From Streptomyces sp. NL15-2K (GTDB lineage: Bacteria > Actinomycetota > Actinomycetes > Streptomycetales > Streptomycetaceae), in contig NZ_CP130630.1 in the NCBI RefSeq assembly GCF_030551255.1, positions 2,647,501-2,711,500 on the forward strand: DNA of 64,000 bases. The letters are read 5' to 3'. Below the pieces are notes generated by a model. It was not told the DNA's origin, searched no databases, and saw nothing but the letters and a program-made list of their open reading frames with translations. The translations under genes were made by a program, and so were the position numbers. This document shows positions 34,900 to 44,318 of this stretch, one piece after another (position 1 is the stretch's first letter; each line of letters starts with the position of its first letter).

Positions 34900-35046
34900 A
34901 TGACGATCACATTTGAGTGGCGGGGAGACTTCGACAACGCAGCCGTCAATGCACTGCATGCAGCGGGTTTCAACCATCATGCCCTGGAAGTCAACTTCGA
35001 CGCCTGCGGGTTCAAGCCGACGACTGCGGGTCTCATCGCGCTCTGA
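34900..35046 (+). pseudogene. internally deleted GNAT acetyltransferase remnant
   Basis: 48 codons. The first part, MTITFEWRGDFDNAAVNALH, is a typical Streptomyces GNAT N-terminus, and the last part, NFDACGFKPTTAGLIAL, is a typical GNAT C-terminus (usually preceded by a Phe-Tyr strand). The ~90 residues between, including the acetyl-CoA binding loop, are absent without loss of frame. Non-functional as an acetyltransferase. Family recognition is from memory. Confidence 0.65.
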
Positions 35047-35076
35047 GCCGACCTCGCCGCGTAGCAGCTGCAAAGG

Positions 35077-35103
35077 AGAAGGCCCCTTGCCGGCGGGGCT
35101 TCT
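35077..35103. terminator. bidirectional hairpin between GNAT remnant and amidohydrolase
   Basis: AGAAGGCCCC pairs with GGGGCTTCT (one bulged G) around an 8-nt loop. It lies 31 nt after the GNAT remnant and 20 nt after the end of the minus-strand amidohydrolase gene. Confidence 0.6.
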
Positions 35104-35122
35104 GCACGTGTGACGGCCGGCG

Positions 35123-36220
35123 TCAACCGACGACCCGTCCGTTCAGCACCACCCGCAACGGGGCCCCCAGCACGCGTACGTCCGTGCGGGGGTCCCGTTC
35201 GTACACCACCAGGTCCCCCAGCGCCTCCTCCTCCAGCCCGGGCCGCCCCAGCCACTTCCGGGCGCCCCATGTCGTCGCCGACAGCGCCTCCACCGGCGGG
35301 ATCCCGGCGGTGACCAGCTCCGCCACCTCCTCCGCCACCAGCCCGTGCGGCAGCGCACCCCCCGCGTCCGTGCCGACGTACACCGGAATCCCGGCGTCGT
35401 ACGCGTTGCGCACCGTGTCGTACCGGCGTTCGTGCAGGCGCCTCATGTGGGCCGACCAGCGGGGGAACTTGCTCTCGCCGCCGGCGGCCAGCTGAGGGAA
35501 CGTCGCGATGTTCACCAGCGTCGGGACGATCGCCACCCCGCGCGAGGCGAAGAGGGGGATCAGGTCGTCCGTCAGGCCCGTCGCGTGTTCGATGCAGTCG
35601 ATGCCTGCCTCCACGAGGTCACGGAGGGAGGACTCGGCGAAGCAGTGGGCCGTCACGCGGGCGCCCAGGCGGTGGGCCTCCCTGATCGCCGCCTCGACCG
35701 CGTCCCGCGGCCAGCTGGGTGCCAGGTCCCCCACCTCCCGGTCGATCCAGTCGCCGACCAGCTTCACCCAGCCGTCGCCGCGCCGGGCTTCCTGGGCGAC
35801 GTACGCGACGAGGTCGTCCGGCTCGATCTCGTGGGCGTAGCCGCGGATGTAGCGGCGGGTGCGCGCGATGTGCCGGCCCGCGCGGATGATCTTCGGGAGG
35901 TCCTGGCGGTCGTCGATCCAGCAGGTGTCGGAGGGGGAACCCGCGTCGCGGATCAGGAGCGTGCCCGCGTCGCGGTCGGTCAGTGCCTGCTTCTCCGCGA
36001 CGTCCTTCTCGACCGGGCCGTGCGGGCCGAGGCCCACGTGGCAGTGCGCGTCGACCAGGCCGGGCAGTGCCCAGCCCTTCACCGTGCGGATGTCACGGGC
36101 GTGAGCGGGACGGTCGTAGGAGATACGGCCGTCGACCACCCACAGCTCGTCGCGGACCTGGTCCTCGTCCGGGCCGACGAGCACCCGTCCCTTCACGTGC
36201 AGCACCGCGCGATCGCTCAT
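35123..36220 (-). CDS. amidohydrolase family protein
   Basis: Metal-dependent hydrolase of the imidazolonepropionase/prolidase-like group, 365 aa, cytoplasmic. Metal ligands as expected: LVDAHCHVG (His59, His61), WVKLVGD (Lys, often carboxylated), TAHCF (His), IEHATG (His), and YVGTDAGG (Asp). The ATG at 36220 is preferred because AAGG lies 8 nt upstream; a GTG three codons earlier is possible. The substrate is unknown. It is tail-to-tail with nothing and follows the amino-acid transporter genes on the same strand with a 10-nt gap, so it may belong to that operon. Confidence 0.88.
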   Translation of the reverse strand: MSDRAVLHVKGRVLVGPDEDQVRDELWVVDGRISYDRPAHARDIRTVKGWALPGLVDAHCHVGLGPHGPVEKDVAEKQALTDRDAGTLLIRDAGSPSDTCWIDDRQDLPKIIRAGRHIARTRRYIRGYAHEIEPDDLVAYVAQEARRGDGWVKLVGDWIDREVGDLAPSWPRDAVEAAIREAHRLGARVTAHCFAESSLRDLVEAGIDCIEHATGLTDDLIPLFASRGVAIVPTLVNIATFPQLAAGGESKFPRWSAHMRRLHERRYDTVRNAYDAGIPVYVGTDAGGALPHGLVAEEVAELVTAGIPPVEALSATTWGARKWLGRPGLEEEALGDLVVYERDPRTDVRVLGAPLRVVLNGRVVG

Positions 36221-36230
36221 GCCCCGCACC

Positions 36231-37031
36231 TTAGTCAGGCGTCCCGGACGCCTGCTCCTCCACCTCCGCCATCGCCGGGTCGAGCAGCCTCGACAGGAAG
36301 TGGCGGGTGCGTTCGTGACGGGGGTTGCCGATGACCTGCTCGGGAGTCCCGTCCTCGACGATCACTCCGCCGTCCATGAAGACGACCCGGTCGGCCACCT
36401 CGCGGGCGAAGGTCATCTCGTGGGTGACGACCATCATCGTCATGCCCTCGTTCGCGAGCATGCGCATCACCGCCAGTACGTCCCCCACGAGCTCCGGGTC
36501 CAGCGCCGACGTCGGCTCGTCGAACAGCATCACCTCGGGGCCCATCGACAGCGAACGGGCGATCGCGACGCGCTGCTGCTGGCCGCCGGAGAGGGAGGCG
36601 GGGTAGGCGTCCGCCTTGTCCGACAGGCCCACCCGCTCCAGGTTCTGGGCGGCCACCTCGGCGGCCTGCGCCTTGTCCCGCCGGAGCACCCTGCGCTGCG
36701 GCAGCGTGAGGTTCTCGGTCACCGTGAGGTGCGGGAAGAGGTTGAACTGCTGGAAGACCATGCCGATACGGCGGCGTACCGCGTCGATGTCGACGTCGGG
36801 GTCCGTGAGTTCGATGCCGCCGACGAAGACCTGGCCCTTCGTCGGCTCCTCGAGGAGGTTCACGCAGCGCAGCAGCGTCGACTTGCCCGAGCCGGACGGG
36901 CCGATCACGCAGACGACCTCGCCCTGGCCGATCTCCAGGTCGATGCCGCGCAGCACCTCGTTGTCGCCGAACGACTTGTGCAGGCCCCGGACTTGGATCT
37001 CCGGCCGCCCGCCGAGCGTCTTCTCGCTCAT
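36231..37031 (-). CDS. polar amino acid ABC transporter ATP-binding protein
   Basis: 266 aa from the ATG at 37031 (ATGA overlap with the permease). Walker [10 protein letters not shown] (~45-53), Q-loop [14 protein letters not shown], signature LSGGQQQR, Walker [13 protein letters not shown], and H-loop VVTHEM. This is the GlnQ/GluA subfamily. The operon order is binding protein, permease, ATPase, then amidohydrolase. Confidence 0.95.
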   Translation of the reverse strand: MSEKTLGGRPEIQVRGLHKSFGDNEVLRGIDLEIGQGEVVCVIGPSGSGKSTLLRCVNLLEEPTKGQVFVGGIELTDPDVDIDAVRRRIGMVFQQFNLFPHLTVTENLTLPQRRVLRRDKAQAAEVAAQNLERVGLSDKADAYPASLSGGQQQRVAIARSLSMGPEVMLFDEPTSALDPELVGDVLAVMRMLANEGMTMMVVTHEMTFAREVADRVVFMDGGVIVEDGTPEQVIGNPRHERTRHFLSRLLDPAMAEVEEQASGTPD

Positions 37032-37861
37032 TTCACGGCCTCCTGGGCCTTGGCCTCCATACGGCGTACGACGAAGCCGAGCGGGATCGTCACCAGCAGA
37101 TAGCACAGGCCGGCGACGAGGATGGGCGTGGAGTTGGCGGTCGTACTGGCCAGGTCGCGGCCGTACTTGGACAGTTCACGCTCCTCCAGGGTGACGCCGA
37201 GGAACAGCACCAGCGAGGAGTCCTTGAAGAGCAGGACCAGTTCGTTGGTGAGCGGCGGGAGGATGATGCGGAACGCCTGCGGGATGATGATCGAGATCAT
37301 GGCCCGGGCCGGGGAGAAGCCCAGGGAACGGGCCGCCTCCATCTGGCCCTTGGGCACGGCCTGGATGCCCGCGCGGATCGTCTCCGCCATGTAGGCCGCC
37401 GCCACCAGACCGAGCGCGAGCGCGACCTTGCCGTACGTGCCGCCGATGATCTCCGTGCCCGGGAAGGCGAGCGGGACGGCGACGCCGATGAAGATGAAGA
37501 TCAGCAGGGCGGGCAGGCCGCGGAAGATCTCGATGTACACGCCGGCGAACCAGCGGTACGGGCCCACCGACGACAGCCGCATCAGCGCGATGACCATGCC
37601 GAGCACGAGTCCGACGGCGAAGCCGGACACGGTGTAGAGCACGGTGTTCTTCAGCGCCAGCGTGATGACGTCCGGGAACATCTGCTCGGCGATGTCCGCC
37701 TGCGCGAACTGGTTCTGCAGCCGGTCCCAGTCCGCCGAGACCGCGAAGGCGATCACGGCGGCGAGGAAGACGGCGTACTGGATGCCGCGCGACAGACGGC
37801 GCTTCTGGCGCCGGGTCAGGCCCTTCCTGCGAGGGGCGGTTTCGAGCTTCGTATCACTCAT
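37028..37861 (-). CDS. amino acid ABC transporter permease
   Basis: 277 aa from the ATG at 37861 (ATGA overlap with the binding protein). A basic N-terminus ([16 protein letters not shown]) is followed by about five hydrophobic helices. HisM/GlnP-type signatures: [36 protein letters not shown], and the EAA loop [18 protein letters not shown] single permease suggests a homodimeric channel. Confidence 0.94.
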   Translation of the reverse strand: MSDTKLETAPRRKGLTRRQKRRLSRGIQYAVFLAAVIAFAVSADWDRLQNQFAQADIAEQMFPDVITLALKNTVLYTVSGFAVGLVLGMVIALMRLSSVGPYRWFAGVYIEIFRGLPALLIFIFIGVAVPLAFPGTEIIGGTYGKVALALGLVAAAYMAETIRAGIQAVPKGQMEAARSLGFSPARAMISIIIPQAFRIILPPLTNELVLLFKDSSLVLFLGVTLEERELSKYGRDLASTTANSTPILVAGLCYLLVTIPLGFVVRRMEAKAQEAVK

Positions 37862-38709
37862 GAGGCGGACGGGGACGCCGCGGACTGGTCGTACGGGCCG
37901 ATCCACTGCTCGTAGAGCCTCTTGTAGGTGCCGTCCGCCTTGGCGTCCGTGATCGCCTTGTTGATGGCGGTGAGGAGCTTGGTGTTGCCCTTCTTCACCG
38001 TGAAGCCGTACTGCTCACCGGTGTTGAGGTTGTCGACCACCTGGAAGGCGGCGGCGTTGGCCTTGTCCTTCAGCCAGCCCTGGACGACCGGGTAGTCGAT
38101 GATGACGGCCTTGACCTGGCCGGTGCGCAGGCCGTTGAGGACGGCGTCGGAGGACTCGAAGGAGACCGGGTCGAAGCCCTGCTTCTTCGCGTAGTCCTCG
38201 CCGGTGGTCTGCGCCTGGGCGCCGAGCTTGACGTTCTTGGACTTCACGGCGGCGAGGGAGTCGACGCCGGCCTTCTTGTCGACCAGGACGGCCTGGGTGG
38301 CGTCGAAGTACGGGGCGGAGAAGTCGACGTTCTTCTTGCGCTCCTCGGTGATGGTCATGCCGGCCGCGGCGAGGTCGCACTGGCCGGAGTTGAGGGACCC
38401 GCCGGTCTTGAAGTTCTCGAAGGGCTGGTCGAGGATCTCCTGCTTCACACCCAGGTCCTTGGCGACCAGGTCGATCAGCGAGACGTCGAAACCCTGCACC
38501 TTGCCGTCGATCTCCGACTGGAACGGCGGATACGGCAGATGCGTGCACGTGGTGAGCTGCCCGCCCTTGACCAGCTCGACCCCGCCGGCGGCGGTCTTCG
38601 AGCCGCTGCCGCCGTCGTCGGTGGACGTGCATGCGGACACGAGCATCAGCCCGGCCGTCGCGGTGATGGCGGCCAGGACGCGGGTCCGGCGCCCGAGGAG
38701 CGTGTTCAC
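37858..38709 (-). CDS. glutamate/polar amino acid ABC transporter substrate-binding lipoprotein
   Basis: 283 aa. Signal peptide with lipobox LVSAC around residues 23-27, then a family 3 bacterial solute-binding domain: CTHLPYPPFQSEIDGKVQGF, DLVAKDLGVKQEI, DLAAAGMTITEERKKNVDFS. First gene of the operon, with a near-consensus promoter and a palindrome upstream. Confidence 0.94.
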   Translation of the reverse strand: MNTLLGRRTRVLAAITATAGLMLVSACTSTDDGGSGSKTAAGGVELVKGGQLTTCTHLPYPPFQSEIDGKVQGFDVSLIDLVAKDLGVKQEILDQPFENFKTGGSLNSGQCDLAAAGMTITEERKKNVDFSAPYFDATQAVLVDKKAGVDSLAAVKSKNVKLGAQAQTTGEDYAKKQGFDPVSFESSDAVLNGLRTGQVKAVIIDYPVVQGWLKDKANAAAFQVVDNLNTGEQYGFTVKKGNTKLLTAINKAITDAKADGTYKRLYEQWIGPYDQSAASPSAS

Positions 38710-38750
38710 GGCGGGCCTTCCTTGAGGCTTTGAGGAAACTGTGAGTTCCG

Positions 38751-38781
38751 ATTATAAGGAAAGGTTTGAGTCTCTCAAACC
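38751..38781 (-). promoter_or_regulatory. promoter with overlapping palindrome for the amino acid ABC operon
   Basis: On the minus strand: -35 TTGAGA (38778-38773), 16-nt spacer, -10 TATAAT (38756-38751). The -35 lies inside a perfect palindrome with 8-bp arms and 3-nt centre, GGTTTGAG-N3-CTCAAACC (38763-38781), a good repressor site. The -10 is 41 nt before the start codon. Confidence 0.75.
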
Positions 38782-38890
38782 AATCCGATGGCCCCGAGGC
38801 CGCCCGACCTAAGAAGTCGCGAGTACCCAGGGGTAAGCAGACCGCCGGTGCCCCTCGACGACCGCCGGTTACCCTCGACTCGTCTACCCC

Positions 38891-40012
38891 GTGAGTGAAG
38901 AGAGCACCCTCGTGACGCATCCGTTTCTGGATCTCGCCCCGTTGACCGCCGCGCACTTCGCGTCGATCGAGGACCGCGTGGCGCGGCTGCTGAGCACCGA
39001 GCAGGACGTCGTGATCATGCAGGGCGAGGCGCTGCTGCCGCTGGAGGGGGCGATCCGGGGGACGGCCGGTCCCGGTACGACCGCGCTGAACGTGATCACC
39101 GGTCCGTACGGGCAGACCTTCGGGGACTGGCTGCGGGACTGCGGCGCGACGGTGATCGATCTGGCGGTCCCCTTCCATGCGGCGGTCACGGCCGAGCAGA
39201 TCCGGGAGGCCTTCGCCGAGCACCCGGAGATCGACTTCGTGTCGCTGGTGCACGCGGAGGCGGCGACCGGCAACACCAACCCGGTCGCGGAGATCGGCGA
39301 AGTGGTACGGGAGCAGGGCGCGCTGTTCTACCTGGACGCCGTCGCCTCCGTGGGGGCCGAGCCGGTGCTGCCGGACGCGTGGGGCGTGGACCTGTGCGTG
39401 ATCGGGGCGCAGAAGGCGATGGGCGGGCCGGCCGGTGTCTCGGCGGTGTCGGTGAGCGAGCGGGCGTGGGCGCGGATGGCGGCGAATCCGGGGGCGCCGC
39501 GACGGTCGTACCTCTCCTTGCTGGACTGGAAGGAGCGGTGGATCGACGGCGGCCGGAAGGTCCTGCCGCACGCGCCGGCGCAGCTGGAGATGCTGGCGCT
39601 GGAGGCGTGCGTGGAGCGGATCGAGGCGGACGGGCCGGCCGCGGTGATGGGGCGGCACGCGTCTGCGGCGGCCGGGACTCGGGCGGGGGCGGTGGCCTTG
39701 GGCGGGGGGCTGGAGCCGTATGTGTACGAGGCGGTGGACGCGGCGCCGGTCGCTACGACGCTGAGGGCGCCGTCGGGGGTGGTGGCGTCGGAGTTGGTGG
39801 CGCGGGCGGTGGCGGCGGACCCGGGGGTGCCGCTGGCTGCGGGTGGGGGCGCGCTGGCCAAGGAGATGATCCGGGTGAACCACTACGGGGCTGATGCGAC
39901 GCCGGGGGCCGTGCGGGCGAGTCTTTCGGCGTTGGGGGCGGCGTTGCGCGAGAAGGGGTTGAGTGTGGATGTGGAGGGGGCGCTGCGGGCCGTGGAGGCG
40001 GCGTGGCGGTAG
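38891..40012 (+). CDS. class V aminotransferase (alanine-glyoxylate / aspartate aminotransferase-like)
   Basis: 373 aa PLP enzyme. VHAEAATGNTNPV, LDAVASVGAEPV (Asp at the pyridine N) and the Schiff-base Lys in IGAQKAMGGPAGVS (~177). The C-terminus RVNHYGADATPGAVRASLSAL is typical of the serine-pyruvate aminotransferase group. The GTG at 38891 is taken; a GTG at 38912 with GAAGAGAG upstream is also plausible. Substrates cannot be determined. Confidence 0.87.
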   Translation: MSEESTLVTHPFLDLAPLTAAHFASIEDRVARLLSTEQDVVIMQGEALLPLEGAIRGTAGPGTTALNVITGPYGQTFGDWLRDCGATVIDLAVPFHAAVTAEQIREAFAEHPEIDFVSLVHAEAATGNTNPVAEIGEVVREQGALFYLDAVASVGAEPVLPDAWGVDLCVIGAQKAMGGPAGVSAVSVSERAWARMAANPGAPRRSYLSLLDWKERWIDGGRKVLPHAPAQLEMLALEACVERIEADGPAAVMGRHASAAAGTRAGAVALGGGLEPYVYEAVDAAPVATTLRAPSGVVASELVARAVAADPGVPLAAGGGALAKEMIRVNHYGADATPGAVRASLSALGAALREKGLSVDVEGALRAVEAAWR

Positions 40013-40140
40013 GGGGTGGCTGAGGGGTTGGGGTCACCAGGGGACTTGGCCCCCACCGCCCCCGCACCCGCACCGCCGACCGCGGCTCAAAGGCGGCCAA
40101 GCAGCCGAGGATTGTCAGACCCGCACGCCATGCTCCCCCC

Positions 40141-40668
40141 ATGACCACCGACACACCCCTCACCCTCCCCGACGGCCGCCCCATCCCCCTCCTCACCGGT
40201 GACGAGCGCCCCATGCTCGAGAGCTGGCTCGCCTTTCATCGGGCCACCCTTGAGCTGAAGTGCGCCGAGTTGGACGACGCGCAGGTGCGGACCGCGTCCG
40301 CCGAGCCGTCCTCGCTGTCGTTGCTCGGGCTGGTGCAGCACCTCACCGAGGTCGAGCGGAACTGGTTCCAGCGGGTGGCCGCGGGGCGGGACGTGCCGCC
40401 GGTGTACGGGAAGGGGAACGGATACGTCCTCGACCCGGAGCGAGGGCTCGACGAGGCGTTGGCCGTGTGGAAGCGGGAGATCGCCCGGGGGAACGAGCTG
40501 TGTGCCGGGCGGTCGCTGGACGACGTCGGGCGGATCGCCGACGGGCCGATGGCCGGTCTCGAGGTCAGTCTGCGCTGGGTGTACGTGCACATGATCGAGG
40601 AGTACGCGCGGCACAACGGGCACGCGGACATCTTGCGGGAGCGGATCGACGGAGTAACCGGAGCCTAA
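40141..40668 (+). CDS. DinB family protein (DUF664-type)
   Basis: 175 aa four-helix-bundle protein. [18 protein letters not shown] contains the first metal-type His, and [23 protein letters not shown] the later His residues; this is the DinB/YfiT-like three-His arrangement. Members of this fold in actinobacteria often use mycothiol; a specific activity is not known. Single gene in front of the ect region. Confidence 0.85.
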   Translation: MTTDTPLTLPDGRPIPLLTGDERPMLESWLAFHRATLELKCAELDDAQVRTASAEPSSLSLLGLVQHLTEVERNWFQRVAAGRDVPPVYGKGNGYVLDPERGLDEALAVWKREIARGNELCAGRSLDDVGRIADGPMAGLEVSLRWVYVHMIEEYARHNGHADILRERIDGVTGA

Positions 40669-40973
40669 TTCCGCGACAATTCTTGAATTCTTTCGAGAAC
40701 AGCTTCCCGTATTCTTCTGCCCGCTTTCTCTCGACCTAAACGCGTAGATTCTGCGAACGCCAACCGGAGTAATTCGGGTGGGTCTCGTGGTGGTTACATG
40801 TCTGTGACGCGTTACACACCGCGTTCCATTTGCCCCTTATTTACCGGACAAACCGGTAGAAAGAGAGTCGCTTCCGCACGTCGCCTCACGCCCGCGCGAT
40901 AACACAGGATCCGCCCGTACGTAACCCCGACCGGCGATGCAATTTTGAATTTCTCTCGGTAAATTCATTTGGC
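40669..40973 (+). promoter_or_regulatory. ectA upstream region
   Basis: 305 nt without a gene and distinctly more A/T-rich than its surroundings, as expected for the promoter of the osmotically induced ect operon. I see GAATTC-rich sequence at 40680-40715 and a near-palindrome GTGACGCGTTACAC at about 40805. No sigma-specific promoter could be assigned with confidence. The ectA start has only a weak Shine-Dalgarno. Confidence 0.4.
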
Positions 40974-41516
40974 ATGACTGCCGCACAAGCAGACCTGCAA
41001 GACGATCCACAAGCCAGCCTGCGAATCGACCGCCCGACGGTGGCGGACGGAGCCGCGTTGTGGCGGATGGCCAGGGACTCGAAGGTCCTCGACCTGAACT
41101 CGTCGTACAGCTATCTGCTGTGGTGTCGCGACTTCGCCGCCACGTCCGCCGTCGCGCGTGACGGGCACGGCGAGCCGGTCGGCCTCGTCACCGGGTACCT
41201 CCGTCCCGACCACCCGGACACCCTGCTCGTCTGGCAGGTGGCGGTGGACGAGGCGTACCGCGGGCGCGGGCTCGCCGCCGCGTTGCTGGACGGGCTGGTG
41301 GCCCGGACCGCCGCGGAGCGCGCGCTGACCACCGTCGAGACCACGATCACGCCGGGGAACACCGCCTCCGAGCGGCTGTTCACCTCGTTCGCCGAGCGCC
41401 ACGGCGCCCGCCTGGAGCGCGAGGTGCTGTTCGAGGCGGGTCTGTTCCCCGACGGGCCGCACGACCCCGAAGTCCTGTACCGCATCGGTCCCCTCTCCCT
41501 CACGACCTATGCCTGA
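40974..41516 (+). CDS. ectA: L-2,4-diaminobutyrate acetyltransferase EctA
   Basis: Second ectoine step: acetylates diaminobutyrate at N4. 180 aa GNAT protein: LDLNSSYSYLLWCRDFAATS near the N-terminus, acetyl-CoA loop VDEAYRGRGLAAALLDGLV (~84-102), and TITPGNTASERLFTSFAER. First gene of ectABCD; a tandem repeat array fills the 105-nt gap to ectB. Confidence 0.96.
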   Translation: MTAAQADLQDDPQASLRIDRPTVADGAALWRMARDSKVLDLNSSYSYLLWCRDFAATSAVARDGHGEPVGLVTGYLRPDHPDTLLVWQVAVDEAYRGRGLAAALLDGLVARTAAERALTTVETTITPGNTASERLFTSFAERHGARLEREVLFEAGLFPDGPHDPEVLYRIGPLSLTTYA

Positions 41517-41592
41517 CTTCCCCTCGCACTTCTCCCTGGGACTTCCCCCTGGGACTTCCCTCTCGGACTTCCCCTTCGGACTTCCCCCTCTG
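41515..41592 (+). repeat. six tandem 13-nt repeats between ectA and ectB
   Basis: ACTTC words begin at 41516, 41528, 41541, 41554, 41567 and 41580 (steps 12, 13, 13, 13, 13). The unit is roughly GGACTTCCCCCTC. The array begins at the ectA stop codon and ends 30 nt before ectB. Confidence 0.85.
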
Positions 41593-41621
41593 AACCCCCA
41601 CGTAATGAGGAGCGATTCGTC

Positions 41622-42896
41622 GTGACCATCATCCAGCCCGACCTCAGCGTCTTCGAGACCCTCGAGTCCGAGGTGCGCAGCTACTGCCGCGGCTGGCCCA
41701 CCGTCTTCGACCGCGCGCAGGGCAGCCGCATGTTCGACGAGGACGGCCATGAGTACCTCGACTTCTTCGCCGGAGCGGGGTCGCTGAACTACGGGCACAA
41801 CAACCCCGTCCTCAAACGGGCGTTGATCGACTACCTGGAGCGGGACGGCGTCACGCACGGGCTCGACATGTCGACCACGGCCAAGCGCGCGTTCCTGGAG
41901 TCCTTCCAGAACCTGGTCCTCCGGCCGCGCGACCTGCCGTACAAGGTCATGTTCCCGGGCCCGACCGGCACCAACGCCGTGGAGTCCGCGCTGAAGCTGG
42001 CGCGGAAGGTGAAGGGGCGCGAGGCGATCGTGTCCTTCACCAACGCCTTCCACGGCATGTCGCTCGGCTCGCTCGCCGTGACCGGCAACGCCTTCAAGCG
42101 GGCTGGCGCGGGCATTCCGCTGGTCCACGGCACCCCGATGCCGTTCGACAACTACTTCGACGGCAAGGTCCCGGACTTCCTGTGGTTCGAGCGGCTGCTC
42201 GAGGACCAGGGCTCCGGCCTCAACAAGCCCGCCGCCGTGATCGTCGAGACCGTACAGGGCGAGGGCGGCATCAACGTCGCGCGCCCGGAGTGGATGCGTG
42301 CGCTCGCCGAGCTGTGCGAGCGCCAGGACATGCTGCTCATCGTCGACGACATCCAGATGGGCTGCGGCCGTACCGGCGCCTTCTTCTCCTTCGAGGAGTC
42401 CGGGATCACGCCGGACATCGTCACCGTCTCCAAGTCCATCAGCGGCTACGGCCTGCCCATGTCGCTGTGCCTGTTCAAGCCGGAGCTGGACATCTGGGAG
42501 CCGGGCGAGCACAACGGCACCTTCCGCGGCAACAACCCCGCCTTCGTGACGGCCACCGCCGCCCTTGAGGCGTACTGGGCGGACGGGTCCGCGATGGAGA
42601 AGCAGACCCAGAAGCGGGGCGAGCAGATCGAGCAGGCGTTCATCTCCATCACCGAGGAGAACCCCGCCGACGTGAAGGAGTACCGCGGGCGCGGGCTCGT
42701 GTGGGGCATGGAGTTCCACGACAAGGAGCGCGCGGGGCGCGTCGCGAAGCGCGCCTTCGAACTCGGGCTGCTCATCGAGACGTCGGGCCCGGAGGGCGAG
42801 GTCGTCAAGCTGCTCCCGGCGCTCACCATCACACCTGAGGAACTGGACGAGGGACTCAGCATCCTCGCCCGCTCCGTACGGGAAACATCTAAGTAG
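41622..42896 (+). CDS. ectB: diaminobutyrate-2-oxoglutarate transaminase EctB
   Basis: First ectoine step: makes L-2,4-diaminobutyrate from aspartate semialdehyde and glutamate. 424 aa class III aminotransferase: FFAGAGSLNYGHNNP, GPTGTNAVESALKLAR, NAFHGMSLGSLAVTG, VDDIQMGCGRTGAFFSFE, and the PLP Lys in VSKSISGYGLPMSL (~272). GTG start at 41622 after TGAGGAGCG. Confidence 0.97.
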   Translation: MTIIQPDLSVFETLESEVRSYCRGWPTVFDRAQGSRMFDEDGHEYLDFFAGAGSLNYGHNNPVLKRALIDYLERDGVTHGLDMSTTAKRAFLESFQNLVLRPRDLPYKVMFPGPTGTNAVESALKLARKVKGREAIVSFTNAFHGMSLGSLAVTGNAFKRAGAGIPLVHGTPMPFDNYFDGKVPDFLWFERLLEDQGSGLNKPAAVIVETVQGEGGINVARPEWMRALAELCERQDMLLIVDDIQMGCGRTGAFFSFEESGITPDIVTVSKSISGYGLPMSLCLFKPELDIWEPGEHNGTFRGNNPAFVTATAALEAYWADGSAMEKQTQKRGEQIEQAFISITEENPADVKEYRGRGLVWGMEFHDKERAGRVAKRAFELGLLIETSGPEGEVVKLLPALTITPEELDEGLSILARSVRETSK

Positions 42897-42936
42897 CACC
42901 ACCTAACACCACCTAACTAGGAGGCATCGCAGCACC

Positions 42937-43341
42937 GTGATCGTCCGTTCGTTCAAGGAGATCGAAGGCACAGACCGGCATGTGAAATCCGCGTCCGGCA
43001 CCTGGGAGAGCAAACGCATCGTCCTCGCGAAGGAGAAGGTCGGCTTCTCCCTCCACGAGACCACTCTGTACGCGGGTACGGAGACGTCGATGTGGTACGC
43101 GAACCACGTCGAGGCCGTCGTGTGCGTCGAGGGCGAGGCCGAGCTCACCGACGACGAGACCGGGCAGAGGTACACGATCACGCCCGGGACCATGTACCTG
43201 CTCGACGGGCACGAGCGGCACACGATGCGGATCAAGAAGGACTTCCGCTGCCTCTGCGTCTTCAACCCGCCCGTGACCGGACGGGAGGACCACGACGAGA
43301 ACGGCGTCTACCCGCTGCTCACCGAACCCGAGGAGGTGTGA
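42937..43341 (+). CDS. ectC: ectoine synthase EctC
   Basis: Cyclises N4-acetyl-diaminobutyrate to ectoine. 134 aa cupin: [58 protein letters not shown] with the metal-type Glu/Tyr/His residues. GTG start with a strong AGGAGG (42919-42924). Followed by ectD after 7 nt. Confidence 0.97.
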   Translation: MIVRSFKEIEGTDRHVKSASGTWESKRIVLAKEKVGFSLHETTLYAGTETSMWYANHVEAVVCVEGEAELTDDETGQRYTITPGTMYLLDGHERHTMRIKKDFRCLCVFNPPVTGREDHDENGVYPLLTEPEEV

Positions 43342-43348
43342 CATCCCC

Positions 43349-44266
43349 ATGACGACCACCACGCCCAGCACCACGACGCCCACCACCGTCCCGGATCTCT
43401 ATCCCAGCCGCGGTGCCGCCGAGGTGGCGGCCCCGCGCCAGGACCCGGTCGTCTGGTCCGCGCCCGGCACGCCCGGACCGATCTCCGGCACCGACCTCCA
43501 GGCGTTCGAGCGGGACGGCTTCCTGGCCATCGACCAGCTCATCCGCGACGACGAAGTAGCCGTGTACCACCAGGAGTTGGAGCGGCTCGTCACGGATCCC
43601 GCGATCCGGGCGGACGAGCGGTCGATCGTCGAGCCGAAGTCCCAGGAGATCCGTTCCGTCTTCGAAGTGCACAAGATCAGCGAGGTGTTCGCGCGTCTCG
43701 TGCGCGACGAGCGGGTCGTCGGCCGGGCACGGCAGATCCTCGGCTCGGACGTGTACGTCCACCAGTCGCGGATCAACGTCAAGCCGGGCTTCGGGGCCAG
43801 CGGCTTCTACTGGCACTCCGACTTCGAGACCTGGCACGCCGAGGACGGCCTGCCGAACATGCGGACGGTGTCGGTCTCCATCGCGCTCACCGAGAACTAC
43901 GACACCAACGGCGGTCTCATGATCATGCCGGGGTCGCACCGGACGTTCCTCGGGTGTGCGGGGGCCACCCCGAAGGACAACTACAAGAAGTCCCTGCAGA
44001 TGCAGGACGCGGGCACCCCGTCCGACGAGGCGCTGACCGCCATGGCCTCCGAGTACGGCATCAAGCTGTTCACGGGCAAGGCCGGTTCGGCGACCTGGTT
44101 CGACTGCAACTGCATGCACGGCTCGGGCGACAACATCACGCCCTTCCCGCGCTCCAACGTGTTCATCGTGTTCAACAGCGTGGAGAACGCGGCGGTGGAG
44201 CCGTTCGCGGCGCCGGTACGGCGGCCGGAGTTCATCGGGGCGAGGGACTTCACGCCCGTGCGGTGA
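43349..44266 (+). CDS. ectD: ectoine hydroxylase EctD
   Basis: Fe(II)/2-oxoglutarate dioxygenase making 5-hydroxyectoine. 305 aa. Iron ligands in FYWHSDFETWHAEDG (His, Asp) and the later His in CNCMHGSGDN; signature GFGASGFYWHSDFE. The first ~30 residues (Thr-rich) are variable. The last 99 nt are the upstream copy of a duplication that flanks the island at 44267-47816, so the 3' end of this gene may have been supplied by the incoming DNA. Start at 43349 follows GAGGTG. Confidence 0.96.
   Translation: MTTTTPSTTTPTTVPDLYPSRGAAEVAAPRQDPVVWSAPGTPGPISGTDLQAFERDGFLAIDQLIRDDEVAVYHQELERLVTDPAIRADERSIVEPKSQEIRSVFEVHKISEVFARLVRDERVVGRARQILGSDVYVHQSRINVKPGFGASGFYWHSDFETWHAEDGLPNMRTVSVSIALTENYDTNGGLMIMPGSHRTFLGCAGATPKDNYKKSLQMQDAGTPSDEALTAMASEYGIKLFTGKAGSATWFDCNCMHGSGDNITPFPRSNVFIVFNSVENAAVEPFAAPVRRPEFIGARDFTPVR
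44168..44266 (+). repeat. ectD 3'-end duplication, copy 1
   Basis: 99 nt of the ectD 3' end including the stop. It matches copy 2 at 47817-47916 at about 90% with one single-base indel; 26 bases (44228-44253) are identical. Confidence 0.9.
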
Positions 44267-44318
44267 GACCACTTCCCGGTTGACCAGGCAAACACGGCCG
44301 CAGGGAGGGTCCGTGACC

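Noticed and set aside
34840..35073. Minus-strand 77-codon open frame
   Set aside because: It is antisense to the GNAT remnant and shows no ribosome site or family motif.
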